Shown here piece after piece: positions 1-11,341 of a stretch of DNA of 64,000 bases. The notes beneath the pieces are model-generated. The model was not told where the DNA came from and ran no database searches. It worked only from the letters and a program-made list of their open reading frames with translations. Source of the stretch: Paracidovorax anthurii (GTDB lineage: Bacteria; Pseudomonadota; Gammaproteobacteria; Burkholderiales; Burkholderiaceae_C); contig NZ_QLTA01000001.1 in assembly GCF_003269065.1 (NCBI RefSeq), positions 124,001 through 188,000 of the forward strand, read 5' to 3'. Each line of letters opens with the position of its first letter. The first letter of the stretch is position 1. A program made the position numbers and the translations under genes.

Positions 1-67
1 CGAGGAACAGCGTGGAAGCGCCCGCCAGCCCGTTCAGGAGCTGGACCGCGAGGCCGGAAACATCCAT
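1..67 (-). CDS. Branched-chain amino acid ABC transporter permease (LivH-type), N-terminal fragment
   Basis: Only the first 22 codons lie in the window; the gene runs off the left edge. The ATG at 67-65 opens a frame reading MDVSGLAVQLLNGLAGASTL, which resembles the start of LivH-type inner-membrane permeases (the family usually opens with a short amphipathic stretch, then the first membrane helix). It sits 43 bp downstream of a periplasmic binding protein gene on the same strand, the usual operon order for this transporter class. The call rests on the short match plus context; substrate unknown. Confidence 0.6.
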   Translation of the reverse strand, partial: MDVSGLAVQLLNGLAGASTLFL

Positions 68-110
68 GCGGCGCGCCTGGGCAGGAAGACCGTGCCGTGC
101 CGGGGCCGCG

Positions 111-1310
111 TCAGTCCACGGCCTTGCGCAGCGCCTTCACCTCGGCGTCGGTGGGCTGGAACTTCGCGCCGTCCTGGTAGCGGAAATCCGCCATCACGCC
201 CTGGCCGCCCTGCTTCTTCGTGCGGCCCACGAAGGCGCCCATGGTGGACTGGTGGTCCTGCGCGCGGTAGGTGATGGGCCCGAAGGGCGTGGCCACTTCG
301 AGGCCCCGGAAGGCGGCGATGAGCTTCTCGGTGTCGGCCGAACCGCCCGCCCGGCGCAGGCCGGCCGCGATCGACTGGATGGCGCTGTAGCCCACGATGG
401 AGCCGGCGCGCGGGTGGTCCTTGAAGCGCGCCTGGTAGGCATCGAGGAATGCCTTGTGCTCCGGCGTGGCGATGGCGTACCAGGGGTAGCCGGTGACGAT
501 CCAGCCCTCGGGCGCCTCGCCCTTGAGCGGGTCGAGGTATTCGGGCTCGCCCGAGAGCAGGCTCACCACCTCGCGGCCCTGGAACAGCCCGCGCGTGTGG
601 CCTTCGCGCACGAACTTCGCGAGGTCGGCCGCGAACAGCACGTTGAAGATCGCGTCCGGCTTCGCGTCGGCCAGGGCCTGCGCCACGCTGCCGGCGTCCA
701 CCTTGCCCAGGGGCGCGGCCTGCTCGGCGACGAACTCCACGCCGGGCTGCGCGGCGGCCAGCAGCCGCTTGAACGTCGCCACGGCCGACTGGCCGTATTC
801 GTAGTTGGGGTAGACGATGGCCCAGCGCTTCTTCTTCAGCGCCGCCGCCTCGGGCACCAGCATGGCCACCTGCATATAGGTGGAGGGGCGCAGGCGGAAG
901 GTGTAGCGGTTGCCCTGCTCCCACACGATCTTGTCGGTGAGCGGCTCGGCCGCGAGGAAGAACACCTTGCGCTGGCGCGCGAAGTCGGTCAGCGCCAGCC
1001 CCACGTGCGAGAGGAAGCTGCCCATGAGCACGTCCGCCTTCTCGCGCGCCAGCAGCTCCTCGGCCGCGCGCACCGCGTCGCCGGGGTTGCCGTTGTCGTC
1101 GCGCGTGACCAGCTCCAGCCTGCGCCCGCCGATGCCGCCGGCCGCGTTGACCTGCGCCACCGCCAGCTCCATGCCCTTGCGGTAGGGCTCCAGGAAGGCC
1201 GGCTGGGCCTTGTAGCTGTTGATCTCGCCGATCTTGATCGTGCCCTGCGCATGGGCCGCGGCGGCGGCGAATCCGAGGGCGGCGAGGAGGAGGCGGGCGG
1301 GCCGGAGCAT
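111..1310 (-). CDS. Periplasmic substrate-binding protein of a branched-chain amino acid type ABC transporter
   Basis: 399-residue type I periplasmic binding protein of the Leu/Ile/Val-binding superfamily. A signal peptide covers roughly residues 1-22 (hydrophobic LLLAALGFAAAAAHA, cleavage after AHA); the mature protein begins with GTIKIGEINSYKAQ, the typical first strand. Internal landmarks are AVAQVNAAGGIGGRRLELV and YPNYEYGQSAV. The start at 1310 is chosen because it sits directly on the signal peptide; an upstream extension of the frame has no signal-like sequence. It is probably cotranscribed with the permease fragment downstream. The ligand cannot be read from sequence; family members bind amino acids, amides or aromatic acids. 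Diverges from the ferredoxin reductase gene. Confidence 0.9.
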   Translation of the reverse strand: MLRPARLLLAALGFAAAAAHAQGTIKIGEINSYKAQPAFLEPYRKGMELAVAQVNAAGGIGGRRLELVTRDDNGNPGDAVRAAEELLAREKADVLMGSFLSHVGLALTDFARQRKVFFLAAEPLTDKIVWEQGNRYTFRLRPSTYMQVAMLVPEAAALKKKRWAIVYPNYEYGQSAVATFKRLLAAAQPGVEFVAEQAAPLGKVDAGSVAQALADAKPDAIFNVLFAADLAKFVREGHTRGLFQGREVVSLLSGEPEYLDPLKGEAPEGWIVTGYPWYAIATPEHKAFLDAYQARFKDHPRAGSIVGYSAIQSIAAGLRRAGGSADTEKLIAAFRGLEVATPFGPITYRAQDHQSTMGAFVGRTKKQGGQGVMADFRYQDGAKFQPTDAEVKALRKAVD

Positions 1311-1514
1311 GGGCAATCCTGATTTCCGAATGACGTTCTGCGGGCCTGAAATGTACCTGCCACGGCGGTTTGGCCGACAATGCGGGGGTTTGCCCGCTTG
1401 GCAGGGGGCAGCCAGGGCGACCCGAAGGCGCGCCCGCACGAGCCACCGGCCCTGCCCTTGAAGGCCACGCGCCGCTTTCCCGCTTTCTTTTCCTCACTGT
1501 CCTGCCATCCATCC

Positions 1515-2288
1515 ATGAGCGCATTCAACGAAGAGCGAGTCCTCTCCGTCCACCACTGGACCGACCGCCTGTTCTCCTTCACCACCACCCGCGACACCTC
1601 GCTGCGGTTCTCCAACGGCCACTTCACCATGATCGGCCTCAAGGTGAACGACAAGCCCCTGCTGCGCGCCTACAGCATCGCCAGCGCCAACTACGAGGAG
1701 CACCTGGAGTTCCTCTCCATCAAGGTGCCCGACGGCCCGCTCACCTCGCGCCTGCAGAACATCCAGGTGGGCGACAGCATCGTCGTGGGCCGCAAGCCCA
1801 CCGGCACGCTGCTCATCGACTACCTGCTGCCGGCCAAGCGCCTGTACCTGATCTCCACCGGCACGGGCCTGGCGCCCTTCCTCTCGGTGATCCGCGACCC
1901 CGAGACCTACGAGAAATTCGAGGAAGTGGTGCTGGTGCACGGCGTGCGCCAGGTGAGCGAGCTGGCCTACCACGACTTCATCACCCAGGAGCTGCCGAAG
2001 CACGAGTTCCTGGGCGAGATCGTGGCCAAGCAGCTCAAGTACTACCCCACCGTCACGCGCGAGCCCTTCCGCAACCAGGGCCGCATCAACGACCTGATCG
2101 AGAACGGCAAGCTCTTCACCGATCTGGGCGTGCCGCCGCTCGACCCGCTGGTGGACCGCGTGATGCTCTGCGGCAGCCCCGAGATGCTGGCCTCGCTCAA
2201 GACCATCCTGGAAAAGCGCGATTTCGAGGAGGGCAACACCACCAAGCCCGGCGACTTCGTGATCGAGCGCGCCTTCGTCGAGAAGTGA
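1515..2288 (+). CDS. fpr: Ferredoxin--NADP(+) reductase
   Basis: 257-residue flavoprotein of the bacterial FPR class, cytoplasmic, exchanging electrons between NADPH and ferredoxin or flavodoxin. The FAD-binding RAYSIAS motif lies near residue 51, the NADP-binding GTGLAPFLSVI near 115, and CGSPEML near 220. The C-terminus ends VIERAFVEK, as in the short bacterial subclass. The ATG at 1515 is chosen because family homology begins at MSAFNEERVLSVHHW; the frame stays open further upstream without matching the family. Family members often respond to oxidative stress; no SoxR or OxyR site was recognised here. Confidence 0.93.
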   Translation: MSAFNEERVLSVHHWTDRLFSFTTTRDTSLRFSNGHFTMIGLKVNDKPLLRAYSIASANYEEHLEFLSIKVPDGPLTSRLQNIQVGDSIVVGRKPTGTLLIDYLLPAKRLYLISTGTGLAPFLSVIRDPETYEKFEEVVLVHGVRQVSELAYHDFITQELPKHEFLGEIVAKQLKYYPTVTREPFRNQGRINDLIENGKLFTDLGVPPLDPLVDRVMLCGSPEMLASLKTILEKRDFEEGNTTKPGDFVIERAFVEK

Positions 2289-2353
2289 CGCCCCCGGGGC
2301 GGCGCCGGGAGGGCGTTCCGGCCGCCGCCGCAGCCCTTTTCGGGCACGGGTTC

Positions 2354-2415
2354 AGAGTCTTTCAACCGCCATGTCGGCGAGAAATCTACGTCTTCAGCTA
2401 TTTATTTAATAGCAT
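2354..2415 (-). repeat. Dispersed intergenic repeat, copy 1
   Basis: Read on the minus strand, this AT-rich patch runs ATGCTATTAAATAAATAGC, then after about 20 bases CGCCGACATGGCGG followed by TTGAAA. The same layout (ATAGC-rich block, then CGRCGACATGG, often a GGCTTCAAA-like end) recurs near 10.1, 22.9, 29.0, 49.3 and 57.0 kb. Function unknown. Confidence 0.55.
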
Positions 2416-2436
2416 GACCATCACCCCGGCCTCAAC

Positions 2437-2463
2437 GAAAACGGGCGGCCAGAGGCCGCCCGT
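2437..2463 (-). terminator. Intrinsic terminator of the glycine-zipper gene
   Basis: A perfect 10-bp stem (ACGGGCGGCC and GGCCGCCCGT, 2441-2450 and 2454-2463) with a 3-base loop is followed on the minus strand by TTTTCGTTG. It lies 55 bp past the stop codon of the minus-strand gene that ends at 2518. Confidence 0.75.
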
Positions 2464-2517
2464 CGGGGTGGGAGGATGCACGCAGGCGGCCGGATCGCCG
2501 CCCGTGCATGGCGCCCG

Positions 2518-3282
2518 TCAATAGCCGTTGTCGGCCACGCGCATCGACTGCGGCCCCTGGGTGGAATAGCCACCGCCGTAGCCGCCGCCATAGTTGCCGC
2601 TCTCCACACGGAAGCCGCGGCCTTCCACGCGCACCGGCGTGCCCTCGGCCACCGGCTGCGAACGCGTGAACGTGCGCACCGAGCCATCGTCCATCCGCAC
2701 GCGGATCTGGTAGGCGGTGGTGGTGCGGGTGCGCTGCTCCACCGTGTGGCCCAGGTAGCCGCCGCCCACGGCGCCCAGCACCGTGGCCGCCGTGCGGCCC
2801 GAACCCTTGCCCACCTGGTTGCCCACCACGGCCCCCAGCACGCCACCGGCCACGGCGCCCACGCCCGTGGCGGGAGCGGCCTGCTGGACGGTCTGCACGG
2901 ATTCGACGCGGCCGCAGGTCGCGCACACCGGCGCCGCGGCGCGCTGCATGGCCACCGGCTGGCCCTGCCCCTGCGGGGCCGGATAGCCGGACTGCGCGGC
3001 ATAGCCGCCGGACGGCGCCGCGGCGGGAGCGCGCTGCGCGATGTTCTGCACGGGGACGGGGGCCTGCGGGCGGGCGGCGTCAGGCGCCGGCGCGGCGGCC
3101 AGCGGCTGCGCCGTGGCGGGGTCCGCCGCGGCGGTTGCGGGGGCCCGGTTCTGGACCACCAGCGTGGCGCCCAGGGCCAGCACACTGACGCCCAGTGCGC
3201 CGATCGCGGCCCAGAGCCACTTGGCCGAGCCACCGGCCACGGCCGGGTTCGACAACGGATTGGAGCGGACGACGAGACTCAT
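2518..3282 (-). CDS. Glycine-zipper 2TM envelope protein
   Basis: 254 residues. A short basic N-terminus is followed by one membrane helix at about residues 21-43 (WLWAAIGALGVSVLALGATLVV), then an Ala/Pro/Gln-rich linker. The glycine zipper, about residues 137-178, contains GVGAVAGGVLGAVVGNQVG and GSGRTAATVLGAVGGGYLG, the signature of the Rick_17kDa_Anti/glycine zipper 2TM group. A small C-terminal domain (YQIRVRMDDGSVRTFTRSQ) follows, as in SlyB-like outer-membrane proteins, and the tail is Gly/Tyr-rich. There is no lipobox: anchoring is by the N-terminal helix. Likely role is envelope integrity, by analogy. Two cysteines (CATC) precede the zipper. Confidence 0.85.
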   Translation of the reverse strand: MSLVVRSNPLSNPAVAGGSAKWLWAAIGALGVSVLALGATLVVQNRAPATAAADPATAQPLAAAPAPDAARPQAPVPVQNIAQRAPAAAPSGGYAAQSGYPAPQGQGQPVAMQRAAAPVCATCGRVESVQTVQQAAPATGVGAVAGGVLGAVVGNQVGKGSGRTAATVLGAVGGGYLGHTVEQRTRTTTAYQIRVRMDDGSVRTFTRSQPVAEGTPVRVEGRGFRVESGNYGGGYGGGYSTQGPQSMRVADNGY

Positions 3283-3484
3283 GGTGTTTCCCTTCTGGGG
3301 TGTTATGCCTGCAGAGTACACGCAGGCCCGATTCACATAACGCGCGGTTCTGTAAACGGCGTAAGAAGCTGTAGAACCGCCGGATGCCGTCCGACACGGG
3401 CGGTGCGCGATGCCCCACAAATGGGCCGGATCGGGCCTTTTTCCGGGCCTCCGGGGCCTGAATCGCCCCCCTCCGCCATCGCTT

Positions 3485-4399
3485 TCAGCTCCGCACGGGC
3501 CGGTGCAAATTCTCGGCACGCACCTCCTGCAGCGCCCGCGCGCAGCTGGCCGAGAACAGCAGCACGGCCGACGAGAAATAGATCCACATCAGCAGCACCA
3601 CGAGCGATCCGGCTGCGCCGTAGGCCGACACGACGGCGGCCGTGGCCAGATACAGCGCCAGCAGCTGCTTGCCCACGGTGAACAGGATGGCGCCCACCAC
3701 GGCCCCGAAGGCCAGGCACACCATCGGCGGCTTCGGCCCGCCGCCGATGCGCATCAGCCCCATGAACAGCAGCACCGCGATGCCGAAGGCCACCAGCTCG
3801 TTGACCACCTGCAGGATCGGCCCCGACGCCGTGGGCAGGCGCGCGCTGGCCCAGGTGGCCACGACGTGGATCGCCGTGGAGACCACCAGCGAGACGAGCA
3901 GCAGGAACCCGATGGCCAGCACGTAGGCCAGCCCCCGCAGCCGCAGCGACGCCATGCGCCACCAGGCCTTGTCCTCCGGCGCGGGCGGGTGGCCGGCGGT
4001 CCAGAGCCGCTCCAGCGCCGACTGCAGCTCCACGAACACCCCCGTGGCGCCCGAGAGCAGCAGCACGAAGCCCGCGATCGAGGCCAGCCGCCCCTCCGAG
4101 GGCTCGCGCGCGCTGGCGAGCGCCAGCCGCACCACCTCCGCGCCGCGCTCGCCCATCACCGCCTGCACCTGGGCGATGAGGTTGGTCTCCAGGTAGGACT
4201 TGTCGATCCACCACCCCATCACGCCCACCAGCAGCAACAGCAGGGGCGCAAGGCTCAGCATGCCGTAGAACGACATCGCCGCGCTCATGCGCAGGCCGTC
4301 GGCGTCGAGCCAGAGATGGACGGCGCGCACCAGCGGCATGACGGGCCGCGCTGCGCGCCGGGCGCGGTCGATCCAGGGCGTGGGGAGGGGGGAGGGCAT
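3485..4399 (-). CDS. YihY/BrkB family inner-membrane protein
   Basis: 304-residue multi-pass membrane protein of the YihY/virulence factor BrkB family (once misassigned as RNase BN). About six hydrophobic segments are visible, including SFYGMLSLAPLLLLLVGVMGW near residues 43-63, which carries the family motif of a Phe/Tyr-rich first helix, and a C-terminal helix VLLMWIYFSSAVLLFSASCA. Function is unsettled; Bordetella BrkB was linked to serum resistance. It is a single gene, transcribed away from the diguanylate cyclase gene (divergent, 275 bp between starts), and runs toward the glycine-zipper gene in the same direction. Confidence 0.88.
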   Translation of the reverse strand: MPSPLPTPWIDRARRAARPVMPLVRAVHLWLDADGLRMSAAMSFYGMLSLAPLLLLLVGVMGWWIDKSYLETNLIAQVQAVMGERGAEVVRLALASAREPSEGRLASIAGFVLLLSGATGVFVELQSALERLWTAGHPPAPEDKAWWRMASLRLRGLAYVLAIGFLLLVSLVVSTAIHVVATWASARLPTASGPILQVVNELVAFGIAVLLFMGLMRIGGGPKPPMVCLAFGAVVGAILFTVGKQLLALYLATAAVVSAYGAAGSLVVLLMWIYFSSAVLLFSASCARALQEVRAENLHRPVRS

Positions 4400-4674
4400 C
4401 GGTGGATTTCACCCCAGCGGCACAGGTTCCGGTGTCAGCGCCTTTCGCCAATCGACCCTGCGGGCGGCGGCGCGGGGCGGCCGCCCCGCCCCCTCCGGGC
4501 CCGGGCCATCCCGGCGTTCATGGACCGCTTCCTCACGCGCCGACAGACAAGCCGGCCGAAGTAGAGCATCATGGCCCTTGCCCGGCGCCGGGCCGGGGGC
4601 CTGCGGGCCCGCCACGTACAAGAAAACCCCAGGCCTCCCCCGAAAACGCCTGGGCAATGAGCAGAGGGTGTCAC

Positions 4675-6177
4675 ATGAAGAGGGACTTTCTTCCATCCGC
4701 GTCCACGAGCCGGTTCCTGATGCTGCTGGTGCTGGCCCTGACGGCCGTGCAGCTGGTGGCCTTCGTCTTCCTGCACTACGCCAACCGGCAGATCGCGCTC
4801 GAGAGCGTGGACGCCGCGCTGGATGCGGGGGCCCTGACCTTCGAATACACCGGCACCACCCGGCGGGAATACCGGCAGGCCACCTCCGAGCTGATCGCCA
4901 AGGATTACGGCCTGCAGAACACCATCTTCAACGAAACCAACCGCGCCACGATCGAATCCGCCCTCTTCAACCAGCTGGCGAGATCGGGCGCGGAGCTGAT
5001 CGTGCTGACCGACCTGAGCAACCGGGTCCTGGCCCGTTCGTCGGCCACCGGCCTGCTGAGCGAGCGGGATGCCGACCTCGACGCGGAACTGGAGAGGCTG
5101 GTGGCCGGCGTCAAGGGCAACGGCCGGAACATGCGGCCACTGGCGGTGACGGATCACACGCAGCTGCTGCACAGCTGGGTCAAGGTCACGGTGCGGGCAC
5201 CGGTTCCCGTGGCCCATATCTACCTGGCCTACCGGCTCACGAACGCGGGCGTCGAGCAGTTCACCAAGATGACGCAGCTGCAGATGGCATTCGTTTCCCG
5301 CAGCCGGCACCACACGCAAAGCAAGTACACCATCCACGCGACCACGCTTCCGCCATCCATCCTGGCGGAAGACATCCAGCACCACGAGATGTCGCGCGAC
5401 ACGTTCTCCGTGGTGGACGACGATGGGTCCCGCTACCGGGTCAAGGTGATCGCCATGGACGAAGGACCGGGATACACGGTGAATGCCGTGGTGGCCAAGC
5501 CCTTCGCGCCGGTGTTTTCCCCGTTCCTGAAGCTGGAGGCGCTGTTCGCGCTCAGCATCACGTTCAGCTCCTGCATTTCCATACTGGCCGTCAAGATGGT
5601 CGCCAACCGCGTGGTGACGCCGCTGGAGGACGTGGCCCAGAAAGACCCCCTGACCGGGCTGGCCAACCGGCGGACCTTCGAAGCGCGGCTCCTCGCCGCG
5701 GAGCGGGAGCAGAAGAAGCTATCCACCGGCTTCGCGGTGATGCTGATGGACCTGAACAAGTTCAAGTTCGTCAACGACACCTACGGGCACGACTCCGGAG
5801 ACATCGTCCTCAAGGAAATATCCCAGCGGATGAGAAAGCTCATCCGGTCCTCCGACACGCTGGCCCGGCTCGGCGGCGACGAATTCGCGATCCTGGTGCG
5901 CACCAACGACGTGGACACCCTGGCCGACATCGCCACCTCCATCGGCGAGGTCGTCAAGATCCCCATCCAGATCCGCCCGGACCTGTCCGTGGAGGTCGGC
6001 GCCAGCATCGGCATCGCGCTCTCCCCGGCCCACTCGCAGCAGGGCACCGAGGTGTTGCACCACGCGGACATGGCCATGTACTCGGCCAAGAAGCGCGGGG
6101 GAGGGTTCGAGGTCGCGGAGCTGCCGGATGCCGGAACAGGCAGAGAGTCTTCGACATCCGCCGGGGCGAGGTCTTAG
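4675..6177 (+). CDS. Membrane-anchored diguanylate cyclase (GGDEF)
   Basis: 500 residues. The first membrane helix lies at about residues 12-35, a periplasmic or extracytoplasmic sensor region of about 250 residues follows, and the second helix is near residues 288-310. The C-terminal GGDEF domain has the intact active-site motif GGDEF at 400-404. An inhibitory I-site RxxD (RSSD) lies exactly five residues before it, so product feedback by cyclic di-GMP is expected. There is no EAL domain. The ATG at 4675 is chosen because GAGGGTG lies just upstream at suitable spacing; an in-frame ATG at 4657 has no such signal. The sensor domain matches nothing I can name. Confidence 0.9.
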   Translation: MKRDFLPSASTSRFLMLLVLALTAVQLVAFVFLHYANRQIALESVDAALDAGALTFEYTGTTRREYRQATSELIAKDYGLQNTIFNETNRATIESALFNQLARSGAELIVLTDLSNRVLARSSATGLLSERDADLDAELERLVAGVKGNGRNMRPLAVTDHTQLLHSWVKVTVRAPVPVAHIYLAYRLTNAGVEQFTKMTQLQMAFVSRSRHHTQSKYTIHATTLPPSILAEDIQHHEMSRDTFSVVDDDGSRYRVKVIAMDEGPGYTVNAVVAKPFAPVFSPFLKLEALFALSITFSSCISILAVKMVANRVVTPLEDVAQKDPLTGLANRRTFEARLLAAEREQKKLSTGFAVMLMDLNKFKFVNDTYGHDSGDIVLKEISQRMRKLIRSSDTLARLGGDEFAILVRTNDVDTLADIATSIGEVVKIPIQIRPDLSVEVGASIGIALSPAHSQQGTEVLHHADMAMYSAKKRGGGFEVAELPDAGTGRESSTSAGARS

Positions 6178-6189
6178 CGTCGGCCCGCA

Positions 6190-6211
6190 AGGGTGCGCCC
6201 TTGCGCACCCT
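6190..6211. terminator. Hairpin between convergent genes
   Basis: Perfect 9-bp stem AGGGTGCGC / GCGCACCCT with loop CCTT, just after the diguanylate cyclase stop codon and before the convergent methionine synthase gene. No U-tract follows on either strand, so termination is plausible but not proven. Confidence 0.45.
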
Positions 6212-6313
6212 CACGGCAGAGAATCAGTTGCGCAGCGCACACAGTGAACGCTCGACCCGGCCAGCACCCGCCCATCCAGGGGCATCCCCCGATGCTCAGG
6301 GTGCCGCCTTGCT

Positions 6314-9052
<2,739 letters not shown>

Positions 9053-9226
9053 CAGGCTCACCTGCGCAGGCGTGGGGGTCGGTTACAGGTGAGCGTCGTT
9101 CGGGATGGCGGCGGGCCGCTCCGAGCCTGACGGCGCGGGCCGCTGCAACGCTCCTCGGGGGGCGGGCGGATTTTAGAACGTGTTATGCACTTCGACGTGC
9201 CCGCGTCCCCCGCGCGGGCGCAGCGC

Positions 9227-9976
9227 TCAGCGCACGGGCAGGAACTGCAGGAACGAGCCGCCCATGATGCCCTGCACGTAGCTGATGGCGGCGCGGCGGT
9301 ATTTCTCGGCCGCCACGGCGGACAGCAGGTCGAGGCGGCCGATGATCTTGCCGAACTCGCGCTCGAAGCTCAGGTTGCGCTCGCGCTCGCTGATCTCGTC
9401 GGCCAGCAGCAGCGGCCGGCCCGCGGCCGTGCGGCGCTGGGCCAGCACCCAGGCGGCGATCTCCACGTTGCGCGCGGCGTTGTAGAGGTATTGCGCGTCC
9501 AGGCTGTCGATCAGGAAGAACTCGGTCTTGCCGCCGTGGGCGGCGATGACCATGTCGGCGGTGGCATGGATGAAGGCGGCCACGCGGTCGCCCGCGAACT
9601 CGGGCGAGAGCGCGAACGCCAGGGCCGCGATGTCGCGCCGGCCCTGCAGGGCCGGCCAGGGCTGGCGGCGCTCGACGGCCTCGCGCACCTGCTCCAGCGC
9701 CTGCTCGCGCCCGGCGGCCGGGCCCTTGCGCCACTCGGCCGGGTTGCGGCGGTAGAGCTTGTCCATGAGGCGGTAGAGGCCGTCGAGGTTCTCGCGCATG
9801 GCGAGGGTGGCCATGCGATTCACGTCGGACTGGGCCAGCTCGCCGGTGGTGGCGGGCGCGGCCTTCGCCTCGCCGCGCGGGGTGGGCGCCGGCGCGGCGC
9901 AGCCGAGCAGCACGCCGGCGCAGAGCGCGCCGGCCATGGCCGGGCGCCACCGGAGGGGGCAGGAGTGCGGGGTCAT
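9227..9976 (-). CDS. Predicted lipoprotein of unknown function
   Basis: 249 residues. The signal peptide ends in a lipobox (GVLLGC) with the lipidated Cys at residue 26. The ATG at 9976 places the signal correctly; a longer start would bury it. The mature part is mostly alpha-helical with charged segments (NRMATLAMRENLDGLYRLM, NAARNVEIAAWVLAQ), and no catalytic motif was recognised. Residue 27 onward is AAPAP, not Asp, so outer-membrane sorting would be expected. It is a single gene with no operon partner: the next gene upstream is 200 bp away, across a dispersed repeat. Confidence 0.75.
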   Translation of the reverse strand: MTPHSCPLRWRPAMAGALCAGVLLGCAAPAPTPRGEAKAAPATTGELAQSDVNRMATLAMRENLDGLYRLMDKLYRRNPAEWRKGPAAGREQALEQVREAVERRQPWPALQGRRDIAALAFALSPEFAGDRVAAFIHATADMVIAAHGGKTEFFLIDSLDAQYLYNAARNVEIAAWVLAQRRTAAGRPLLLADEISERERNLSFEREFGKIIGRLDLLSAVAAEKYRRAAISYVQGIMGGSFLQFLPVR

Positions 9977-10091
9977 GTGCGCCGCATTATCGGCAAGCGG
10001 GCCCACGGCCGGAAACCGCCAGAGCATCGTCGAAAAGCCCCTCTTCCAGGCCCGGCTCGCGGCCTGACGCCCACCTCATCGAAGAGTTGAT

Positions 10092-10160
10092 GAATTACTA
10101 CCAAAAATATAGCAACAAACATAGCATTGACGCCGACATGGGATGCCCCAGGCATCACAC
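10092..10160 (+). repeat. Dispersed intergenic repeat, copy 2
   Basis: AT-rich block AAATATAGCAACAAACATAG, then GACGCCGACATGGGATGCC, in the gap before the GGCT-family gene. It shares the ATAGC block and the CGMCGACATGG core with five other copies in the window. Confidence 0.55.
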
Positions 10161-10176
10161 GGGGTGCAAAGCCGCG

Positions 10177-10536
10177 TCACGCGGCGTCCGCCCCGGCATC
10201 CACGTACACCCAGGCCCTGCGCCCGGACGCCAGCGGCAGCAGCACGCGGCGGTATTCGCTCACCTCGTAGCGATCGGCATGGGCCAGCTCCTGCGGGGTG
10301 ACGGCGAAGACCATGCCTTCCACCCGGTCCTCGGCCGACGCGGGCCGGGCGATGGGGTGGTGGCCCTTGCCGCTGGTGGCCACCACCTGCGCATCGCGGA
10401 TGGGCAAGGGCGCCACCCGCCAGCCGGGCAGCGCATCCGGCACGCCCTGCAGCAGGCGGCCGAAGGTGGCCCGCTGCACGCCCTCCTGCTGCAGCGTGCC
10501 GTAGGAAAAGAGCAGTTCGGACAGGGCGGCGGTCAT
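10177..10536 (-). CDS. Gamma-glutamylcyclotransferase-like (AIG2/GGCT fold) protein
   Basis: 119 residues. The opening ELLFSYGTLQQEGVQRATFG carries the YGTL substrate-binding loop that defines the GGCT/AIG2 fold, and VEGMVFAVTPQELAHADRYE matches the conserved second half (G.vy.v....l..lD..E). Proteins of this fold release 5-oxoproline from gamma-glutamyl peptides or amines; the true substrate is unknown. Its ATG overlaps the stop codon of the upstream peptidase gene by 4 bases (ATGA), which implies translational coupling. Confidence 0.82.
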   Translation of the reverse strand: MTAALSELLFSYGTLQQEGVQRATFGRLLQGVPDALPGWRVAPLPIRDAQVVATSGKGHHPIARPASAEDRVEGMVFAVTPQELAHADRYEVSEYRRVLLPLASGRRAWVYVDAGADAA

Positions 10537-11255
10537 GGCGCGAGGGCCGCCGAGGCCGCGGGCGCGGTCCCGGCGGCGGACGGATCGCCCACCAGCAGGT
10601 CTTCGTGGAAGGCGCCGAACGGGCGGGTGGGATGGGCGATCTGGATCTCCAGGATCCACAGGCCCGCCTGCGGGCAGTCGGCGAAGTCGCCCAGGTCGCC
10701 CGCGCGGTAGATGGCGTGCGGGAAATCGCACACCCGGTGGCCCTTGATGTCCAGGTTCAGCCGCCAGCCCATGGCCTCCGCGCGCTCCGCCGCGTAGGCA
10801 TAGAGCGCCTGCCCGCCCACGCCGTGGCTGCGCCAGCGCCCGGCCACGTCGTGCCACAGGGTGCGCGCGGCATCGGCGCAGGCCCGCATCCCGGCATCGT
10901 CGCCCAGCACGTAGGTCGCGCCGGCATCGCCTTCGTGGCCGTCCCACACGGTGCCGATGTCGATGAAGAAGATGTCGCGCTCGCCCAGCACGCGGTCGAG
11001 GTCGATGCGCTCCTTGAAGGTCTTGAGCGTACCTTCGCCAAAGCGCACCAGCGTCTGGTGCCAGATGCGCTGCATGCCCATCTCCCGGAGGATGGCCGTG
11101 GCGCGGTCGCAGGCATCGCCCTCGCGCATGCCGGGGCGCACGGCGGAGGCGATGCGCTCCACGGCCGCCCAGGAGCGCTCGCGGGCATGCAGCATGGAAG
11201 CGAGGCGGTAGCGGGCTCCCACCGCCTCCTGGGCGTGGGGGGAAATCTGGGACAT
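10533..11255 (-). CDS. M24 (pita-bread) metallopeptidase family protein
   Basis: 240 residues, the length of a single pita-bread domain without the N-terminal creatinase domain. Likely metal ligands are the Asp pair in FIDIGTVWDGHEGDAGATY, His in CDFPHAIY, and Glu in WILEIQI and AFHEDLLV. The family includes aminopeptidases, prolidases and creatinases; substrate unknown. A GAGGAT ribosome site precedes the ATG at 11255. It overlaps the GGCT-family gene by 4 bp, suggesting a pair acting on related small peptides or gamma-glutamyl compounds (inference). The rhodanese fusion gene lies 86 bp upstream in the same direction. Confidence 0.82.
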   Translation of the reverse strand: MSQISPHAQEAVGARYRLASMLHARERSWAAVERIASAVRPGMREGDACDRATAILREMGMQRIWHQTLVRFGEGTLKTFKERIDLDRVLGERDIFFIDIGTVWDGHEGDAGATYVLGDDAGMRACADAARTLWHDVAGRWRSHGVGGQALYAYAAERAEAMGWRLNLDIKGHRVCDFPHAIYRAGDLGDFADCPQAGLWILEIQIAHPTRPFGAFHEDLLVGDPSAAGTAPAASAALAP

Positions 11256-11341
11256 TCAAGATCCTCGGGCGGGCTGCAGGGATCGCTATTCTCTTTCATA
11301 CATAACGGTCCACCCTCCCGCCGCCGCCCGGCCGGCCCCCG

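Noticed and set aside
9053-9226. Cobalamin riboswitch upstream of metH
   Set aside because: The B12-box and the needed length of structured leader were not found here or upstream of 29195.
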